Part shown: positions 35,108 through 43,689 of the stretch, one piece after another
Position numbering within the stretch: position 1 is the first letter of the stretch
How the letters are laid out: every line of letters starts with the position of its first letter
Assembly (NCBI GenBank): GCA_964414835.1
Contig: CAYPWY010000009.1
Location: forward strand, 8,300 to 72,299
Direction: 5' to 3'
Source: Eshraghiella sp964414835
GTDB taxonomy: Bacteria > Bacillota > Clostridia > Lachnospirales > Lachnospiraceae
Length of the DNA: 64,000 nucleotides
Translations under genes and position numbers: made by a program
Notes under the pieces: model-generated
Told to the model about the DNA's origin: nothing
What the model saw: only the letters and a program-made list of their open reading frames with translations
Database searches by the model: none

Positions 35108-36604
35108 ATGGGTAAAAAATATGTGATGGCGCTGGACCAAGGGACAACAAGCTCTAGATGTATAATATACGATAACTTTGGCGCAATTTGTTCAATGGAA
35201 CAAAAAGAGTTTGAGCAGATATATCCGCAGGCAGGATGGATTGAACACAATCCTGTTGAGATATGGTCTTCACAGCTTGCCGTCGCCATGGAAGCTATGG
35301 TTATGGCAGGTCTGACATATGAGGACATACATGCAATAGGAATAACCAATCAGCGTGAAACTACAATCGTATGGGACAGGAAAACAGGCAGACCTGTATA
35401 TAACGCCATAGTATGGCAGTGCCGCAGAACATCCGGCAGAATTGACAGGCTTAAATCAGAGGGAATGGGTGAAAGGATTAAGGATATAACAGGGCTTATT
35501 CCGGATGCCTATTTTTCCGCTTCCAAGATTGAATGGATTCTTGACAATGTTCCCGGAGCCAGAGCTGCGGCGGAGGCAGGAGAACTTCTTTTCGGAACGG
35601 TGGACACATGGCTTATATGGAATCTGACCAAGGGAGCGGTTCACGTAACCGATTATACCAATGCTTCCAGAACCATGCTTTACGACATTCATAATCTGTG
35701 CTGGAGCGATGAGCTTCTGGAATATTTTCATATACCCGGAAGTATGCTTCCTCAGGTGAAGCCTTCAAGCTTTGTTTACGGAATGAGTGACAGCAGCATA
35801 TTCGGCGGGAAAATTCCAATTGCGGGAGCAGCAGGCGACCAGCAGGCGGCATTGTTCGGACAGTGCTGTTTTGAGCCGGGTGAGGCCAAAAATACATACG
35901 GAACAGGCTGTTTTCTTCTTATGAATACGGGAACTGATGCAATAAAGTCTGACAATGGTCTTTTGACTACAATAGCCGCAAGCAGTGAAGATAAGGTTGA
36001 ATATGCCCTTGAGGGAAGCGTTTTTGTTGCAGGTGCAGCAGTTCAGTGGCTTCGTGACGGAATGAGAATCATACGCGACGCCGCCCAGTCGGAGAAATAC
36101 GCCGTTTCGGTTAAAGACAGTAACGGAGTATACATAGTCCCGGCTTTTACGGGGCTGGGAGCTCCGTACTGGGACCAGTATGCAAGGGGAACCGTGGTGG
36201 GAATCACAAGGGGGTGTACTAAGGAACACTTTATCCGTGCAACGCTTGAGTCCATAGATTATCAGGTTGTGGACGTGCTCGACATCATGCAGAAGGAGTC
36301 GGGAATTTACTTGAAAGCCCTGAAGGTTGACGGCGGAGCCAGCGCCAATAACTTCCTGATGGAATTTCAGGCGGATGTGCTTGGCACGCCTGTTCACAGA
36401 CCGAAGGTGATAGAGACTACGTCACTTGGTGCGGCATATCTTGCCGGGCTTGCAACGGGATATTGGAGGGATAAGGAAGAAATAAAAAATAATTGGCAGA
36501 TTGGAAAGGTGTTTGAGCCGAAGATGAAGGCCGACAGAAGGGATGAGCTTTTGTCAGGCTGGCGCCGGGCTGTAAAATGTGCAAGGGTGTGGTCGGAAGA
36601 ATAG
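35108..36604 (+). CDS. glpK: Glycerol kinase
   Basis: Phosphorylates glycerol to glycerol-3-phosphate. A 498-residue FGGY kinase with MALDQGTTSSRCIIYD, the TNQRETTIVWD and WQCRRT segments typical of GlpK, and the C-terminal VDGGASANNFLMEFQAD. It starts 3 nt after pyk, with its ribosome binding site (GGTGGAGG) inside pyk, so the two are one transcript. No glpF or glpD is visible here. The pyk-glpK pairing links glycerol entry with glycolysis, or supplies glycerol-3-phosphate for the cardiolipin synthase encoded next. Confidence 0.96.
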   Translation: MGKKYVMALDQGTTSSRCIIYDNFGAICSMEQKEFEQIYPQAGWIEHNPVEIWSSQLAVAMEAMVMAGLTYEDIHAIGITNQRETTIVWDRKTGRPVYNAIVWQCRRTSGRIDRLKSEGMGERIKDITGLIPDAYFSASKIEWILDNVPGARAAAEAGELLFGTVDTWLIWNLTKGAVHVTDYTNASRTMLYDIHNLCWSDELLEYFHIPGSMLPQVKPSSFVYGMSDSSIFGGKIPIAGAAGDQQAALFGQCCFEPGEAKNTYGTGCFLLMNTGTDAIKSDNGLLTTIAASSEDKVEYALEGSVFVAGAAVQWLRDGMRIIRDAAQSEKYAVSVKDSNGVYIVPAFTGLGAPYWDQYARGTVVGITRGCTKEHFIRATLESIDYQVVDVLDIMQKESGIYLKALKVDGGASANNFLMEFQADVLGTPVHRPKVIETTSLGAAYLAGLATGYWRDKEEIKNNWQIGKVFEPKMKADRRDELLSGWRRAVKCARVWSEE

Positions 36605-36682
36605 ATTGCCGGAACTTGAGTACATTAAAAATATATGTAAAAGACTTGATTTGCAGATTTAGCGTTAACAGTGAGGTATAAT

Positions 36683-38230
36683 ATGAGCAGGGAAAAAATA
36701 CATAGGAAGAGAATCTTGTCCCCCAAACTGATTAAAGTGGCATCACTGGCACTTGCAGTTATCATACAGGTGGCTGTTATAGTGGTGCCGTATATCTTTT
36801 TTAATGAATACATAAGGCATATTAACTGGGTATTTGAAGTATTGTCATTTTTGGTTGTATTGTACATTGTAAGGTCAGATATTAATCCATCTTATAAGAT
36901 ACCGTGGATAGTTATTATACTGCTTCTTCCTGCGTTCGGCGGAGTGCTTTATCTTATATACGGCAGATACCATTTCGGCAAAAAAGAAGCCGAAAAATTA
37001 AAACAATCATCTGTGGATTATTGCAGTGCAATCAATTCAAGACCGTATGACAATGAAGAACTGCGGGCTGAAAATCCATCAATATCGGTTCAGACAGCCT
37101 ATCTTCTCAATAAGGTTGACGCACCTGTCTACAAAAATACCACGGCACGTTTTTTTCCTCTCGGAGATGATATGTTTCCTGTAATGCTTCAGGAGCTTAG
37201 GAAAGCCAAAAAATTTATTTTCATGGAGTACTTCATAATCCAGAGCGGAGAAATGCTCAACGCAGTAGTGGAGATTCTGGAGCAGAAAGCGGCAGAAGGA
37301 CTTGACGTACGTTTTATGTATGACAGCTTCGGAAGCATACTTAAAGCGCCGGGAGACTTTGTGAAAAAAATGCGCAGCAAGGGTATCCAATGCTATGAGT
37401 TTAACATTTTCAGAACCATACTTGATTCACGCTACAATAACAGGGACCATCGTAAAATATGCGTTATTGACGGCAATGTAGGATTTACGGGAGGAGTGAA
37501 TCTGGCTGACGAGTATATTAATAAAAAAATAATCTGCGGACATTGGAAGGATACGGCCATTATGATTAAGGGCGAGGCAGTGTGGAGTCTGACAACTATG
37601 TTTTTGACTCTCTGGGACGGTTCTTTTAAGAAAAAAGATGATTTTTCACTGTTTATGCCTACGAAAAGTTTTAATTACAATGACGGATATTTTGCGCCGT
37701 ATACGGACTATCCTTTTGACGACGAATCCGTGGGGAAAACGGTATACTTTAATATGATTACCCGCGCCAACAGGTATGTATATATTATGACACCGTATCT
37801 TATACTTGATAATGTTATGATAACCGCTCTTGCATATGCTGCCAAAAGCGGTATTGACGTAAGGATAATAACGCCGGGAATACCTGATAAAAAGATGGCT
37901 TATATGCTTACACGTTCATATTATGAGATTCTCATAAAAGCAGGAGTGCGCATATATGAGTATACACCCGGGTTCGTCCATGCCAAAATATTTTTATCCG
38001 ATGATGAAACTGCTGTTGTGGGAACCATAAATCTTGATTACAGAAGTCTTACCCATCATTTTGAAAATGCAATCTGGATGTATAAGACGGAAGCTCTGAA
38101 TCACATAAAATCCGATTATATGGATACGCTTTCAAAGTGCCGTGAAGTAACTTACGAGATGGCGAAAAAACAGTCGGTTTTGAGAAAGATACTGATGCCT
38201 GTACTGAGATTATTTTCTCCAATGTTTTAA
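36683..38230 (+). CDS. cls: Cardiolipin synthase (phospholipase D superfamily)
   Basis: A 515-residue membrane enzyme that condenses phosphatidylglycerol into cardiolipin. Two N-terminal membrane helices (about residues 16-60) and a short PLDc_N segment precede two HKD motifs: NNRDHRKICVIDG and GFVHAKIFLSDD. AGTGAGGT lies before ATG 36683; GTG 36671 is part of that ribosome binding site. The HKD spacing and the C-terminal hydrophobic end are normal for Firmicute Cls. Confidence 0.94.
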   Translation: MSREKIHRKRILSPKLIKVASLALAVIIQVAVIVVPYIFFNEYIRHINWVFEVLSFLVVLYIVRSDINPSYKIPWIVIILLLPAFGGVLYLIYGRYHFGKKEAEKLKQSSVDYCSAINSRPYDNEELRAENPSISVQTAYLLNKVDAPVYKNTTARFFPLGDDMFPVMLQELRKAKKFIFMEYFIIQSGEMLNAVVEILEQKAAEGLDVRFMYDSFGSILKAPGDFVKKMRSKGIQCYEFNIFRTILDSRYNNRDHRKICVIDGNVGFTGGVNLADEYINKKIICGHWKDTAIMIKGEAVWSLTTMFLTLWDGSFKKKDDFSLFMPTKSFNYNDGYFAPYTDYPFDDESVGKTVYFNMITRANRYVYIMTPYLILDNVMITALAYAAKSGIDVRIITPGIPDKKMAYMLTRSYYEILIKAGVRIYEYTPGFVHAKIFLSDDETAVVGTINLDYRSLTHHFENAIWMYKTEALNHIKSDYMDTLSKCREVTYEMAKKQSVLRKILMPVLRLFSPMF

Positions 38231-38255
38231 ATAAAAAAATTTTTATAAAAAGTTA

Positions 38256-38288
38256 TTGACAACTAACCTTGATTAGCGTATACTAACC
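38256..38288 (+). promoter_or_regulatory. Promoter with DtxR-type operator (site D) before the FeoB-associated gene
   Basis: TTGACA (38256-38261), 17 bp, TATACT (38279-38284), followed by the same layout as the feoA promoter. The inverted repeat GATTAG-N6-CTAACC (38271-38276, 38283-38288, one mismatch) overlaps the -10 at the same offset as site A. Confidence 0.8.
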
Positions 38289-38325
38289 AATATAGTAAGG
38301 AAATAGCTTCATCAGGAGGTCTGCT

Positions 38326-38481
38326 ATGCATGACTACATAGGAACTATAGTAGTAGCTGCGATACTGGCAGCAATTGTTGGATTTGTTATCTACCGCATG
38401 GTTAAGGATAAGAAAAGCGGCAAAGGATGTACTGGAAATTGTGCAAGCTGTGGTGGACATTGTTCACATTCCTGTAAGTAA
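38326..38481 (+). CDS. FeoB-associated Cys-rich membrane protein
   Basis: A 51-residue protein: one N-terminal membrane helix (about residues 5-24, IVVAAILAAIVGFVIY), a Lys-rich stretch, and a Cys-rich tail with GCTGNCASCGGHCSHSCK (five Cys, two His). This matches the FeoB-associated Cys-rich family, usually encoded directly after feoB; here it is about 22 kb from feoB. CAGGAGG precedes ATG 38326. Its promoter carries the same operator as feoA, and a terminator follows, so it is a single-gene unit. It probably binds Fe2+ or an Fe-S cluster at the membrane. Confidence 0.9.
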   Translation: MHDYIGTIVVAAILAAIVGFVIYRMVKDKKSGKGCTGNCASCGGHCSHSCK

Positions 38482-38517
38482 GTTTATTATCTTGTAAAGT
38501 ACATAAAGTATAGAATG

Positions 38518-38556
38518 AAATTTCCCATTATTGGTAATAATAATGGGGAATTTTAT
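38518..38556 (+). terminator. Terminator after the FeoB-associated gene
   Basis: Arms AAATTTCCCATTATT and AATAATGGGGAATTTT pair with one bulge, followed by T-rich sequence. Confidence 0.88.
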
Positions 38557-38657
38557 TTTATGCGGCGACGAGCCGGACAGGCAGACAGGAAAGGATTGAC
38601 AATTTTCATACAGGTTTTGCCCTGTTTATGTGTCTGCACTGTGGTCAAGGAGGTTTT

Positions 38658-39908
38658 ATGAGAAAATTACTTATAAGCGGTGTACTAGCAAGAGAAATCA
38701 TTGATTCAAGAGGAAATCCAACTGTGGAGGCTGAAATTTACTTAAGTGATGGAAGTATCGGACGGGCGGCAGTGCCAAGCGGAGCCTCCACAGGAATATA
38801 CGAGGCGCTTGAACTTCGTGATATGGATGATAAAAGGTATCTGGGACGAGGCGTGTGCAAGGCAGTTGATAATGTAAATACTGTTATCAGGGAAAAAATA
38901 ACCAATATGAATGTGATGGACATTGAGGCGGTGGACAAGGTTATGATGGAGGCGGATGGGACTGACGATAAAAGCAATCTGGGTGCCAATGCAATTCTGG
39001 CAGTATCAATGGCATGTGTGGATGCGGCTGCCAAAGCTCTTGACATACCAAGATACAGGTTTATCGGCGGAGTACGCGCGGTAAAGCTTCCTGTACCTAT
39101 GATGAATATTCTTAACGGCGGAGCACATGCAGCTAATAATGTGGATATTCAGGAATTTATGATTATGCCTGTGGGCGCATGCTGCTTTAAGGAAGGACTG
39201 CGTTGGTGCTGTGAGGTGTTTCACACCTTAGCCGGAATTTTGAAAAAACGGGGACTGAGTACGGCTGTGGGAGATGAGGGAGGTTTTGCGCCAAATCTGT
39301 CAAGCGATGAGGAAGCCATAAAGGTGATTGTTGAGGCGATAGAAAAAGCCGGTTACAGTGCCGGAAAGGATTTCATGATTGCCATGGATGCCGCAGCAAG
39401 CGAGTGGAAAGCAGACAGGACAGGTCATTATCACCTGCCTAAATCCGGCAAGGATTACACAACAGACGAGATGATTGCCTATTGGGAGGACTTAATTGCA
39501 AAATATCCGATACGCTCCATTGAAGACCCGCTTGATGAAGAGGACTGGGATGGATGGAAAAAGATAACTGACAGGCTTGGAAACAAAATATGGCTTGTTG
39601 GTGATGATTTTTTTGTTACTAACACAAAAAGACTTGCAAAGGGCATAGAAAATGGCTGCGCTAACGCCATTCTTATTAAGCTTAACCAGATAGGCTCCGT
39701 AAGCGAGACGCTGGCTGCCATAAGAATGGCTCAGGAAAACGGCTGCAAAGTCATTGTATCCCATCGTTCAGGCGAGACGGAGGACACGTTCATAGCTCAT
39801 CTGGCAGTTTCCGTCAATGCGGGACTTATCAAAACAGGAGCGCCAAGCAGAAGCGAGCGTGTTGCCAAATACAATGAACTTTTGAGAATAGAGGAGAATT
39901 TCAGTTAA
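38658..39908 (+). CDS. eno: Enolase
   Basis: Interconverts 2-phosphoglycerate and phosphoenolpyruvate. The 416-residue protein has the N-terminal REIIDSRGNPTVE, SGASTG loop, catalytic GDEGGFAPN, metal ligands in IEDPLDE, and LIKLNQIGSVSET with the catalytic lysine. SHRSGETEDTFIA is intact. AAGGAGG precedes ATG 38658; the upstream in-frame ATG at 38628 is not supported. Three Cys-containing segments (GACCF, RWCCEV) are unusual but not at the active site. Confidence 0.96.
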   Translation: MRKLLISGVLAREIIDSRGNPTVEAEIYLSDGSIGRAAVPSGASTGIYEALELRDMDDKRYLGRGVCKAVDNVNTVIREKITNMNVMDIEAVDKVMMEADGTDDKSNLGANAILAVSMACVDAAAKALDIPRYRFIGGVRAVKLPVPMMNILNGGAHAANNVDIQEFMIMPVGACCFKEGLRWCCEVFHTLAGILKKRGLSTAVGDEGGFAPNLSSDEEAIKVIVEAIEKAGYSAGKDFMIAMDAAASEWKADRTGHYHLPKSGKDYTTDEMIAYWEDLIAKYPIRSIEDPLDEEDWDGWKKITDRLGNKIWLVGDDFFVTNTKRLAKGIENGCANAILIKLNQIGSVSETLAAIRMAQENGCKVIVSHRSGETEDTFIAHLAVSVNAGLIKTGAPSRSERVAKYNELLRIEENFS

Positions 39909-39916
39909 TATACCGC

Positions 39917-39981
39917 TTGTTAAAAATGGATTTATGCTATAAAATATAGGAAATGCCAACTGCACGCGGCGGCAGTTGGCA
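39917..39981 (+). promoter_or_regulatory. Promoter and 5' stem-loop before the membrane-anchored protein gene
   Basis: TTGTTA (39917-39922), 17 bp, TAAAAT (39940-39945). A perfect 10-bp stem TGCCAACTGC/GCAGTTGGCA (39954-39963, 39972-39981) would be at the very 5' end of the transcript. No T run follows, so it is more likely an mRNA stabiliser than a terminator. Confidence 0.6.
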
Positions 39982-40006
39982 GATTACCGATAAAGAGGAA
40001 TACATA

Positions 40007-40912
40007 ATGAACAAAAAACACCATCTTAAGCCGGCATTTATTCTCTGCGGAGTGGTTGCCATTGTTATAATCATACTTTTTTTATTGTCTGGAAATGTCA
40101 ATAAAAATGTTGTCAGTAATATGACAGGTAAAATTCTATACACGGAAGACGGGATCGGGGTACGGCAATATGATTTTGACGACGGAACTGACATTCTTAT
40201 AAGCGGAAATATAGAAAATGCATGCTGGGGCAGCTTTGCCGGAGATAAAATTCTTTTTGCGGGAACTGATGAAAGCGGCAGCTGGAGCATATATTTTTAT
40301 GATTCGGACACTAAGAATACGGAAGTGCTTTACCGGATACCTGCAGGGGCCGAGCTTGCAGGCATGACCGCACGAAGTAATTATGCTGCAGCGGCGTATT
40401 TTCTCAACGAAGAATATTTTATTGATATATATGATATTGCAAACAGTTCAGGAAACAGTATTGTTGCGGCGGATGAAGAAATTTTGACCATATGCATAGA
40501 TGATGATTGCAGTAAAATATATTATACACAGATGAAAAACGACAATTGTGTTGCAAAGTCCGTAAATCTGTCCGGCGGTAATGAGCAGGAAATACTAAAG
40601 GCAGAGAAAGAACGTATTTCATATATAGCTTTCAAAGGTGATTCTCTGTATATGTGTGAGGATAAGAACGGCAATAAGACAATATCCCAGTATAGTTCTA
40701 AAAGCCAAAAAGCTGCAACCCTCAAATTTTCATCGGAGGATTATAACTGTACAAATATATGTCCTGTGTATGATACGGAATACATTGTAAGCTCCGACAA
40801 GGGCGGGATATATGAGCTGTATGTGTGCAATGGCTCTAATATGGTAAAGGCGGACGGTATCGGCGGCAGTAAAGACTGCTTTGTGACGGCATACCTAAAG
40901 ACAGAGGACTGA
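40007..40912 (+). CDS. Membrane-anchored protein of unknown function, beta-propeller-like
   Basis: A 301-residue protein with one N-terminal membrane helix (about residues 9-29) and an extracytoplasmic part with repeated units such as GKILYTEDG, DKILFAGTD, SKIYYTQMK, DSLYMCEDK and TEYIVSSDK. The pattern is like TolB/WD40-type beta-propellers. AAAGAGGA precedes ATG 40007. I recognise no named family; a sensory or binding role outside the cell is possible. It stands alone between eno and the chemoreceptor. Confidence 0.72.
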   Translation: MNKKHHLKPAFILCGVVAIVIIILFLLSGNVNKNVVSNMTGKILYTEDGIGVRQYDFDDGTDILISGNIENACWGSFAGDKILFAGTDESGSWSIYFYDSDTKNTEVLYRIPAGAELAGMTARSNYAAAAYFLNEEYFIDIYDIANSSGNSIVAADEEILTICIDDDCSKIYYTQMKNDNCVAKSVNLSGGNEQEILKAEKERISYIAFKGDSLYMCEDKNGNKTISQYSSKSQKAATLKFSSEDYNCTNICPVYDTEYIVSSDKGGIYELYVCNGSNMVKADGIGGSKDCFVTAYLKTED

Positions 40913-41100
40913 TGTTCCCGTGATTCACTGCAAAAATGGCGGTAAAATGCCTCATAAATGGATTTTTGACTGAATATTTTCCATATACAAACAAATATTT
41001 TGAATTTGTGCAAACTTAATTGAAAAAGTTATGGAAATAAATGGACAAATATAGTATAATAGTAAAATAGAAATTGTAATAATCGGTACGGAGGATACAT

Positions 41101-42966
41101 ATGGCTAATTTAGAGGACAATATTCAAAACATAAGTGAGAATAATGTGGACATGCATAGCGAAAGTGTGAATGAAGAGACGAGCGGGGGTGTGAACGGAG
41201 AAGTACACGATAAGGTGGCGGAGATACACGAGAAGGCTGAAAAGGTTAAGGCAAAGGTCAGGGAAAAGGTCAAGGTAAGCTTCATAAATTCCATATCAGG
41301 CAAGATAATGCTGCTGGTGTTGGTTATAATCTTATGTACTGTGGGATTTATAATAATTTCCGTTACCAAACTGACATCGAGCCATGTTTCTGAATTGGTT
41401 GAACACTATATGGTGACGGAAGCCCAGATGGCAAAGACGATAGTTAATGATTCCATTCAGCAGACGGGAACTAACAGTGCGCTCAGTGCATCATATCTCG
41501 GTAACAGACTTGGAGATATTAAGGTGGCGGATTTGAGCTCATCATATACATACGTAGTTGCGGCGGGAGGCGAGATGTTATATCACCCTACTGCGGAGAA
41601 AATAGGCTCAAGTGTAGAGAATGAAGTCATCAAGAAAGTGGCTGAAGACCTTGCGGCAGACCCGTCATCAGTTGAGGATAAATTCGTATCATATGAATAT
41701 AAAGGGGTACAGAAATATGCGGCATATTCGGTTGTGGGCGGTGGTTCGGCCATTGTTATAGTAACTGCTGACGAGTCGGATGTGCTTGAAGAAACCAATT
41801 CTATCACAAAGAGTGTAGTTAAGTGGGCGTCAATTATTGAGGTTTGTGCTCTTATTATTACTGTTGTAATAGGTCGGATGATTGTTCATCCTATCATTAA
41901 GGTTACCAATTCAATATTCAGGCTCTCCAATCTTGAGCTGAGCACTGATGATGACAATAAAAAGCTTTGCAGGCGCAAGGATGAGAGCGGATATATGGCG
42001 AGGGCAGTTGATGGACTTGCCGCTAATCTGCGCAATATAATCACTGAAATCAGAGACCAGAGTAATATTCTTTACGGCACATCCGAGCAGCTGGCATCCA
42101 ATGCAGGAGATACGGTTAATTCCGTAAGACAGGTTGAGATAGCCGTAAGCGAGGTGGCAGAGGGTGCAAGCAGTCAGGCTCAGGAAACAGCGGATGCCAC
42201 AAGTAATGTGCTTTCTATGGGTGAGATGATTGAAAACTCCAACGTTGAGGTTGATAGACTCAAGGCAAGCTCACAGGCAATCAGTGAGGCTATTAAAGAA
42301 GCAACGGATATACTTAATGAACTTCTTATTATTAATGAGAAGGCTGTACAGTCAATTGACATGATTTATGACAGAACCAATACCACTAACAAGTCCGTTG
42401 AGGATATTAAGTCAGCAATTACAATTATTACGTCAATAGCAGAGGAAACCAACCTTCTTTCGCTTAATGCCAGTATAGAGGCAGCAAGGGCAGGGGAGCA
42501 GGGACGTGGCTTTGCAGTTGTAGCGTCACAGATACAGAAGCTTGCAGAGCAGTCCAATGAGTCTGCACAGCAGATTGAGGGAATAACAGAGAAGCTTATT
42601 GAGGATTCGCAGCAGGCAGTTAACGGTATGCAGGATGTACGCGAAATCATGAATAAGCAGAGCAATAATGTCAAAGATACTAATAAAGCATTTGACAGGG
42701 TTAAGGATAACATAAAGGTATCCATGAGTGGAATTGAGGAACTCAGCGCAGTCACATTAAAGATTGACAGTGCCAGAGGCGCAGTCACAGATACGGTTCA
42801 GGACCTTTCGGCAATTGCTCAGGAAAATGCGGCAAGTTCACAGGAATGTTCGGCTTCCGTCACAGAAGTATGTACTATTATGGACAAGGTTACAGCCGAT
42901 ACTATCAGGCTCAAAGAAATTTCAAAGGTTATTGATGAACAGTTAAATGAATTTATAATTGAGTAA
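41101..42966 (+). CDS. Methyl-accepting chemotaxis protein
   Basis: A 621-residue chemoreceptor with an unusual charged cytosolic N-terminal extension of about 60 residues (E/K-rich, AEIHEKAEKVKAKVREKVK), membrane helices at about 65-85 and 240-262, an extracytoplasmic single-Cache-like sensor, HAMP, and a long coiled-coil signalling domain whose hairpin tip is ETNLLSLNASIEAARAGEQG. CGGAGG precedes ATG 41101. The ligand is unknown. It suggests a motile organism, though no other chemotaxis genes are in the window. A terminator follows. Confidence 0.94.
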   Translation: MANLEDNIQNISENNVDMHSESVNEETSGGVNGEVHDKVAEIHEKAEKVKAKVREKVKVSFINSISGKIMLLVLVIILCTVGFIIISVTKLTSSHVSELVEHYMVTEAQMAKTIVNDSIQQTGTNSALSASYLGNRLGDIKVADLSSSYTYVVAAGGEMLYHPTAEKIGSSVENEVIKKVAEDLAADPSSVEDKFVSYEYKGVQKYAAYSVVGGGSAIVIVTADESDVLEETNSITKSVVKWASIIEVCALIITVVIGRMIVHPIIKVTNSIFRLSNLELSTDDDNKKLCRRKDESGYMARAVDGLAANLRNIITEIRDQSNILYGTSEQLASNAGDTVNSVRQVEIAVSEVAEGASSQAQETADATSNVLSMGEMIENSNVEVDRLKASSQAISEAIKEATDILNELLIINEKAVQSIDMIYDRTNTTNKSVEDIKSAITIITSIAEETNLLSLNASIEAARAGEQGRGFAVVASQIQKLAEQSNESAQQIEGITEKLIEDSQQAVNGMQDVREIMNKQSNNVKDTNKAFDRVKDNIKVSMSGIEELSAVTLKIDSARGAVTDTVQDLSAIAQENAASSQECSASVTEVCTIMDKVTADTIRLKEISKVIDEQLNEFIIE

Positions 42967-42997
42967 TTTGGAATCGGTTAATTAAAATACCAAAAGC

Positions 42998-43028
42998 AAA
43001 GGAACTGTCTGATGACAGTTCCTTTATT
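42998..43028 (+). terminator. Terminator after the chemoreceptor gene
   Basis: A perfect 12-bp stem AAAGGAACTGTC/GACAGTTCCTTT with a 4-nt loop, then ATTTG. Confidence 0.9.
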
Positions 43029-43054
43029 TGCAATATAAGTTATAGGAGGATAAT

Positions 43055-43558
43055 ATGTACGATAAGCTTACGAAAAAAGATATTGAGAAAATGGAGGAGG
43101 AGATTGAGCATAGAAAGCTTGTGCTGAGAAAAGAACTCATAGAAGACGTAAAAGAAGCCAGAGCTCAAGGGGACTTAAGCGAAAACTTTGAGTATTATGC
43201 CGCAAAGAAGGCTAAGAACCGTAACGAAAGCAGAATACGGTATCTTGAGCGAATGATTAAAACAGCCGACATCATCAGTGATGAGTCCGCAGATGATGAA
43301 GTAGGACTTAATAACACTGTGGAGTTGTATTTTGAAGATGATGATGAGACAGAGAAATTTAAGGTGGTGACAACAGTGCGGGGCAGCTCGCTGGATGGCT
43401 ATATAAGCAATGAATCACCTATTGGAAAGGCAATTATGGGACATAAGACCGGGGACAGAGTTTATGTTAAGGTCAATGAAAATGCAGGTTACTATGTGGA
43501 AATCAGGTCAATAGAAAACACAGGTGATGATGGAACTGCTGAGTTAAGAAGCTATTAA
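43055..43558 (+). CDS. GreA/GreB family transcript cleavage factor
   Basis: A 167-residue Gre factor: an N-terminal coiled coil with the acidic tip in QGDLSENFEYYAAKK (the Asp and Glu that position Mg2+ in RNA polymerase) and a C-terminal FKBP-like domain (ESPIGKAIMGHKTGDRVYVKV). It rescues backtracked RNA polymerase. TAGGAGG precedes ATG 43055. It may be a paralogue of the housekeeping greA, which is usually next to lysS and is not seen here, so no symbol is assigned. Confidence 0.9.
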   Translation: MYDKLTKKDIEKMEEEIEHRKLVLRKELIEDVKEARAQGDLSENFEYYAAKKAKNRNESRIRYLERMIKTADIISDESADDEVGLNNTVELYFEDDDETEKFKVVTTVRGSSLDGYISNESPIGKAIMGHKTGDRVYVKVNENAGYYVEIRSIENTGDDGTAELRSY

Positions 43559-43689
43559 TCTGAAAGATTACATCAAATTTTTATAAAAATTTATATTTTT
43601 TTAATTGATTTTAGCACGTTGCGAGAGTAGTATCGTATTAATGCAGAAATTATAAGGCAGAAATGCCGCAAGCAGACGGGAGGAAGCTT

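Noticed and set aside
35765..36397. 210-residue antisense frame within glpK
   Set aside because: Mirror of a well-supported gene; composition is not protein-like.
43576..43593. AT-only palindrome AAATTTTTATAAAAATTT before the ABC exporter
   Set aside because: Such palindromes are expected by chance in AT-rich spacers; no regulator gene is adjacent.
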